From Phascolarctobacterium succinatutens CAG:287 (GTDB lineage Bacteria; Bacillota; Negativicutes; Acidaminococcales; Acidaminococcaceae), in assembly GCF_000434895.1 (NCBI RefSeq), contig NZ_FR892752.1, forward strand, positions 1 to 15,781: a DNA stretch of 15,781 nt, read 5' to 3'. Position numbers and translations under genes: made by a program. Positions 12,921 to 15,781 of this stretch are shown here, in pieces (position 1 is the first letter of the stretch; the number at the start of each line of letters is the position of its first letter). Under the pieces are notes generated by a model. That model searched no databases. It worked only from the letters and a program-made list of their open reading frames with translations, and had not been told where the DNA came from.

Positions 12921-14030
12921 TTCAAACGGGAATTTGTACTTAGTCAGGCCCAGCTCATCTCTAAGCTGAATGAATTCCTTCTGAATGGATTCGCCAACCG
13001 GTACACCCTTGTCTTTTCTATCCAGCCAAGCCATATATTCCTTCTCGCCGGCAGTGTAAATGCGTTCCTGACCGGGAGCCTTGGTGGAATTGCGCAGACC
13101 GCGGCAGATATCGCCGGCAGTTTTCTTGAAGGTGTCAACGCCCATGAAGAACGCCGGATTGATAACGAAGAAGAAGTGGCCCAAATGATACATAGCGTTG
13201 TTGCCGTTTTCATCCTTACCGGACAGTGCCTTCATGAAAGGACCGCCTGCCAGTGCGGAGGACAGAATCTCTACGATAGTAGTGAAGCCGTAGCCCTTAT
13301 AGCCGCCGGTTTCTTCGCCCAGACCGCCTAACGGCAGCAGAGCAACGTTGCCTGCACGCATTTCCTTCAGGATGGTAGCGGATTCGGTCATAGTGCCGCC
13401 GTCCTTAGCAACTACCAGACCTGCCGGAGTATCCTTGCCCTGTCTAGCATAGAACTCAATCTTACCGTTTTGGATAATACTGGTTGCGCAGTCAAAATTG
13501 AACGGGAACTCCTCATCGGTAGGCATAGTAAAGGTCAGCGGGTTAGTGCCCATCATCGGCTCAACACCGAAGGTAGGAGCAACGGAAGGTCTTGCGTTGG
13601 TACCGGAAATACCGATCATGCCTGCCTTTTCAGCCATAGTGGTCCAGTAGCCTGCAATGCCGTAGTGAGTAGAATTAAAGATAGTGCCGCCAGCCATACC
13701 GTATTTGGAAGCCTTTTCAATCAGCATTTCCATCATCTTATGAGAAGCAACCATGCCCATGCCGTTGTGAGCATCCATAACTACAGTACAAGGAGTATCC
13801 TTGACAATTTCAATTTCGGTTTTCGGCAGCAGGGTGCCGTTTTTAATACGATCCAGGTAAATAGGCTTGAAGCGGTTGCAGCCGTGGCTTTCAATACCGC
13901 GTCTGTCGCTTTCCAGCAGAACATCTGTACAAATGCGTGCATCCTCTTCGGGAACGCCGTATTTAACAAATACGTCTACCATAAAATCGTGGACTAAGTC
14001 CCAGCTTACAAAGGGTCTTGTTTCTTCCAT
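12915..14030 (-). CDS. Ldh2-family (malate/L-lactate type) dehydrogenase
   Basis: A 371-aa NAD(P)-dependent 2-hydroxyacid or imino-acid oxidoreductase of the LDH2/MDG2 family, distinct from Rossmann-fold lactate dehydrogenases. Landmarks: ESDRRGIESHGCNRF (40-54, H49), the NSTHYGIAGYW segment with H122, SGTNARPSVAP, and GTNPLTFTMPT, all part of the cofactor and substrate site in this family. Substrate (malate, lactate, ureidoglycolate, cyclic imino acid) cannot be fixed from sequence alone. AAGGAGG lies just before the ATG, and a good promoter is at 14093-14121. The stop codon lies in the IS target duplication, so the protein is unchanged, but the terminator is now 2 kb away. Length is usual for the family. 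Confidence 0.9.
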   Translation of the reverse strand: MEETRPFVSWDLVHDFMVDVFVKYGVPEEDARICTDVLLESDRRGIESHGCNRFKPIYLDRIKNGTLLPKTEIEIVKDTPCTVVMDAHNGMGMVASHKMMEMLIEKASKYGMAGGTIFNSTHYGIAGYWTTMAEKAGMIGISGTNARPSVAPTFGVEPMMGTNPLTFTMPTDEEFPFNFDCATSIIQNGKIEFYARQGKDTPAGLVVAKDGGTMTESATILKEMRAGNVALLPLGGLGEETGGYKGYGFTTIVEILSSALAGGPFMKALSGKDENGNNAMYHLGHFFFVINPAFFMGVDTFKKTAGDICRGLRNSTKAPGQERIYTAGEKEYMAWLDRKDKGVPVGESIQKEFIQLRDELGLTKYKFPFEK

Positions 14031-14092
14031 GCTGTTTCCTCCTTGAAGAAAATTTTTTCAATTCATAATAATATTGCTTTCGCACTACATAT

Positions 14093-14121
14093 AGTATACC
14101 TCATTACTCCATAATTGTACA
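14093..14121 (-). promoter_or_regulatory. Promoter of the dehydrogenase gene
   Basis: On the minus strand: TGTACA (14121-14116), 17 bases, TATACT (14098-14093). Confidence 0.7.
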
Positions 14122-14211
14122 GTATTGCTTTTAGGGCTACACTTCGCGCCTGTTACAAACGCTGATGTAAAAAAATCTATTTTATCCTTAGGCATAGCTC
14201 GCCTGTAAAAA

Positions 14212-14260
14212 AATACCGTGCAGACCTCCTGACTAACGTCCCAGAAGCCTGTACGGTATT
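14212..14260 (-). terminator. Terminator of the secreted repeat protein gene
   Basis: AATACCGTACAG (14260-14249) pairs with CTGCACGGTATT (14223-14212) with one G-U pair; an inner CTTCTG/CAGGAG stem lengthens it. It is followed on the minus strand by a T run and lies 20 bases after the gene's stop. Confidence 0.88.
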
Positions 14261-14280
14261 AACGTTTTGAAATTATCAGC

Positions 14281-15030
14281 TTAACCCTGCTTTGCTCCGT
14301 CCGCAGTAAAGGCAACCGGTGCCTTGGCCTCCAGCTCCTTCGTGCTGCCGTCGGCATTATGCCACAGGGTTTTCTTGCTCAGCGAGCCGTTTGTTACAAG
14401 GCCGGTCGCATCAAAGCTGATGCCTGTGCCGCTCTTGAATTCAACAAAACCGGCGCTTTCATCCTGCAGGTTGTGCTGCCAGCCAAGCGGACGCAGCTTC
14501 GTTGCCTCCGCCAGTGTACCGTTTATAACCCTGCCATCTGTATCAAAAGTCAGCAGATTGTCATTTTTAAAGCGCACAAAGCCGTAGCCGTTATCGCTCA
14601 GCTGCAGGATAACGTCATTATCAATCACACCGCTGAGCACAGTGCCGTCCTTAGCAAAGGTCACGGACTTGTTGCCCATGTAGCGCACATGACCGTCGGC
14701 AGGAATCACCAGCCCCGGGCGATACGGATGGTAGAAGAAGCGCGGCGGGAAGAACGGCGCACTGCGCTCCACATAATAATAGTTGCTCGCCAGGCTCTCC
14801 CATCCTGCAGGACGCAGATAGGTGGCGCTTGCCAGCACGCCCTCGATAACCTGACCGTCATCGTTTATCTTTACAACAGTATTCTTCTTGAACTTGATAT
14901 CGTCGGCTACCGTCCAGCCCTGCGGCACCAGCTTGGTATCCTTATCTAAGGTTATGGTTTTATCAGCAAGAGCTGTATTGGCGCCTACAAGCACTAAGGC
15001 AGCTAATAGTAAGGCTGTAAATTTACGCAT
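14281..15030 (-). CDS. Secreted protein with beta-hairpin-like repeats
   Basis: ATG 15030 is preferred over an in-frame GTG at 15039, because TGAGGTG ends 7 bases before the ATG. The 249-aa product has a signal peptide ending near residue 22 (TALA/DKT). The mature protein repeats a core of the form V-x-F-x-x-D-G-x-V-x-x-G-x-L at about residues 54-67, 123-136, 160-173 and 204-217, with a partial one at 239-245, and an L-x-P-x-GW motif at 34-39, 72-77 and 179-184. A Pro/aromatic insert (FFPPRFFYHPYRP, about 93-105) interrupts the first two units. The repeat resembles MORN-like or cell-surface beta repeats, but I do not recognise a named family. Single-gene unit. Confidence 0.8.
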   Translation of the reverse strand: MRKFTALLLAALVLVGANTALADKTITLDKDTKLVPQGWTVADDIKFKKNTVVKINDDGQVIEGVLASATYLRPAGWESLASNYYYVERSAPFFPPRFFYHPYRPGLVIPADGHVRYMGNKSVTFAKDGTVLSGVIDNDVILQLSDNGYGFVRFKNDNLLTFDTDGRVINGTLAEATKLRPLGWQHNLQDESAGFVEFKSGTGISFDATGLVTNGSLSKKTLWHNADGSTKELEAKAPVAFTADGAKQG

Positions 15031-15061
15031 GATAATCACCTCATTTTCACTTTCTAAGCAT

Positions 15062-15070
15062 ATTATAGCA
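15062..15070 (-). promoter_or_regulatory. Extended -10 promoter of the repeat protein gene
   Basis: On the minus strand TGCTATAAT is an extended -10 with perfect TATAAT; the -35 is poor. Confidence 0.65.
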
Positions 15071-15139
15071 TAGGTTACTAAAAGAAAATATAAAATTATT
15101 GTGAATTAAGTGTGGAGGTGATGGGGAGATATTCTTCTA

Positions 15140-15168
15140 TTTACTATTCACCCCTGCTACGCTATAAT
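15140..15168 (+). promoter_or_regulatory. Promoter of the two-gene DUF4160 unit
   Basis: TTTACT (15140-15145), 17-base spacer, TATAAT (15163-15168). It is divergent from the repeat-protein promoter. Confidence 0.7.
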
Positions 15169-15205
15169 ATAATTAAATAAGCTCATTGAAAGGAGTTGTG
15201 CGCCT

Positions 15206-15481
15206 ATGTGTACCAACAAGCATTACTACTGCATGTTCAACGGCATTACAGTCACTACCAGCGACATTATAGATGAAGAATACAAGGAATATATTTGCGT
15301 AAGATTTGAACGTCCCAACAATAATAATGGTTTTGATTTCGCTGAAATTATTATGCCTGACAAAAAGTTTATCAAGGCTTTTGGCTTTAGTGAGGACGAG
15401 CTTTATTGGATTGAGAGCTTCGCAGCAGATAATCTTTTACTTATGTGGGAAATGGCAAAGGAGAGTAAGCAAATTGCCTAA
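15206..15481 (+). CDS. Small protein paired with DUF4160, unknown
   Basis: The 91-aa soluble protein starts at an ATG with AGGAG at 15191-15195. An N-terminal beta-rich part (YYCMFNGITVTTSD, YICVRFERP) is followed by a helical end (SEDELYWIESFAADN...MWEMAKES). No membrane segment. It overlaps the DUF4160 gene by 8 bases, so the two are translated together and probably work together. I do not recognise a family; it does not look like DUF2442, the usual DUF4160 neighbour. Confidence 0.7.
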   Translation: MCTNKHYYCMFNGITVTTSDIIDEEYKEYICVRFERPNNNNGFDFAEIIMPDKKFIKAFGFSEDELYWIESFAADNLLLMWEMAKESKQIA

Positions 15482-15746
15482 AATATTAGCAGGTTTCTTA
15501 GGGTATGTGTTTTATTTTTGGGCTAATGAAAACATGGAGCCAATACATGTTCATGTTGCTAAAGGCACTCAAACACCTAATGCCACCAAGTTTTGGATTA
15601 CCAGTGATGGAGCAGAATTAGCCAATAATAACGGAAAAATTCCGGATAATGAGCTTCGCCAAATCAGAAAATATATTTTGCTGAATCGCGAGCGTATCAT
15701 TGCTCAATGGATCAGTGTTTTTGGCGAAGGTAAAGTAAAAAAATAA
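15474..15746 (+). CDS. DUF4160 protein
   Basis: TTG 15474 is chosen as start: AAAGGAG lies 10 bases upstream and translation then begins MPKILAGF, the usual DUF4160 beginning. The longer in-frame reading from 15306 lies mostly over the previous gene. The 90-aa product has the defining EPIHVHV motif (22-28, two histidines that may bind a metal or be catalytic), then KFWITSDG and the helical ELRQIRKYILLNRERIIAQW end. DUF4160 genes are often found as small two-gene units resembling toxin-antitoxin pairs; the activity is not established to my knowledge. It ends one base before the right-edge repeat. Confidence 0.8.
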   Translation: MPKILAGFLGYVFYFWANENMEPIHVHVAKGTQTPNATKFWITSDGAELANNNGKIPDNELRQIRKYILLNRERIIAQWISVFGEGKVKK

Positions 15747-15747
15747 G

Positions 15748-15779
15748 GGTAGATTGTATAATCAACTTGAACAAAAAAT
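15748..15779. repeat. Right copy of 32-bp window-edge inverted repeat
   Basis: Exact reverse complement of bases 1-32. It starts one base after the DUF4160 stop codon and is followed only by AA before the window ends, so its outer limit is unknown. Read outward it starts GGTAGATTGTATAATC. Confidence 0.9.
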
Positions 15780-15781
15780 AA

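Noticed and set aside
15121..15180. Twenty-codon frame (ATG 15121) before the DUF4160 unit
   Set aside because: The GGAGGTG abuts the ATG with no spacing, and the frame covers the promoter of the next gene.
1..15781. Casposon-like transposon (cas1 between terminal inverted repeats)
   Set aside because: Cas1 sits in a normal operon with cas2 and csm6, no family B polymerase is present, and the rest is ordinary chromosomal content including tRNA-Asn and an ABC-F gene.

Overview
The window looks like chromosome of a low-to-moderate GC Bacillota. Strong AGGAGG-type ribosome binding sites, sigma-A promoters (often extended -10), compact U-tailed hairpins and the gene set (YhcH, NhaC, ABC-F, Ldh2, secreted lipase, holin-like mini-toxin) fit a gut-type Negativicute, possibly a Phascolarctobacterium relative. 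That placement is inference; no rRNA or marker gene is present to fix it.

Layout. (1) 1-2725: an AT-rich operon cas1-cas2-csm6, the adaptation module plus ancillary ribonuclease of a type III-A CRISPR system. No cas10/csm effector genes and no CRISPR array are visible, and the operon starts 30 bases after a 32-bp repeat at the window edge. (2) 2726-6010: a 22-codon membrane-peptide gene with its own terminator, a secreted protein of unknown function, a secreted class 3 lipase and a type-4 uracil-DNA glycosylase, closed by a bidirectional terminator. (3) 6030-8370: a convergent ABC-F ATPase, a 25-aa holin-like toxin gene with the features of a type I toxin-antitoxin locus, and a YhcH-family protein. 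(4) 8470-10884: tRNA-Asn, a self-inhibited class III Fic enzyme and an NhaC-family antiporter, each with its own promoter and terminator. (5) 10892-12920: a complete ISL3-family insertion sequence with 8-bp target duplications. It carries a small Cys-rich passenger gene and a second, possibly broken passenger on the other strand. It landed on the stop codon of the next gene. (6) 12915-15746: an Ldh2-family dehydrogenase, a secreted repeat protein, and an overlapping pair of small genes, the second a DUF4160 protein. The last 34 bases carry the inverted copy of the left-edge repeat.

Functionally this is a patchwork. The cas operon and the IS are the AT-rich, acquired-looking parts; the rest is mostly single-gene transcription units. 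The most informative structures are (a) the 32-bp inverted repeats at both edges, (b) the mini-toxin locus with a hidden Shine-Dalgarno, 5'/3' complementarity and a near-consensus antisense promoter, and (c) the IS that cut the dehydrogenase gene off from its terminator without changing its protein.
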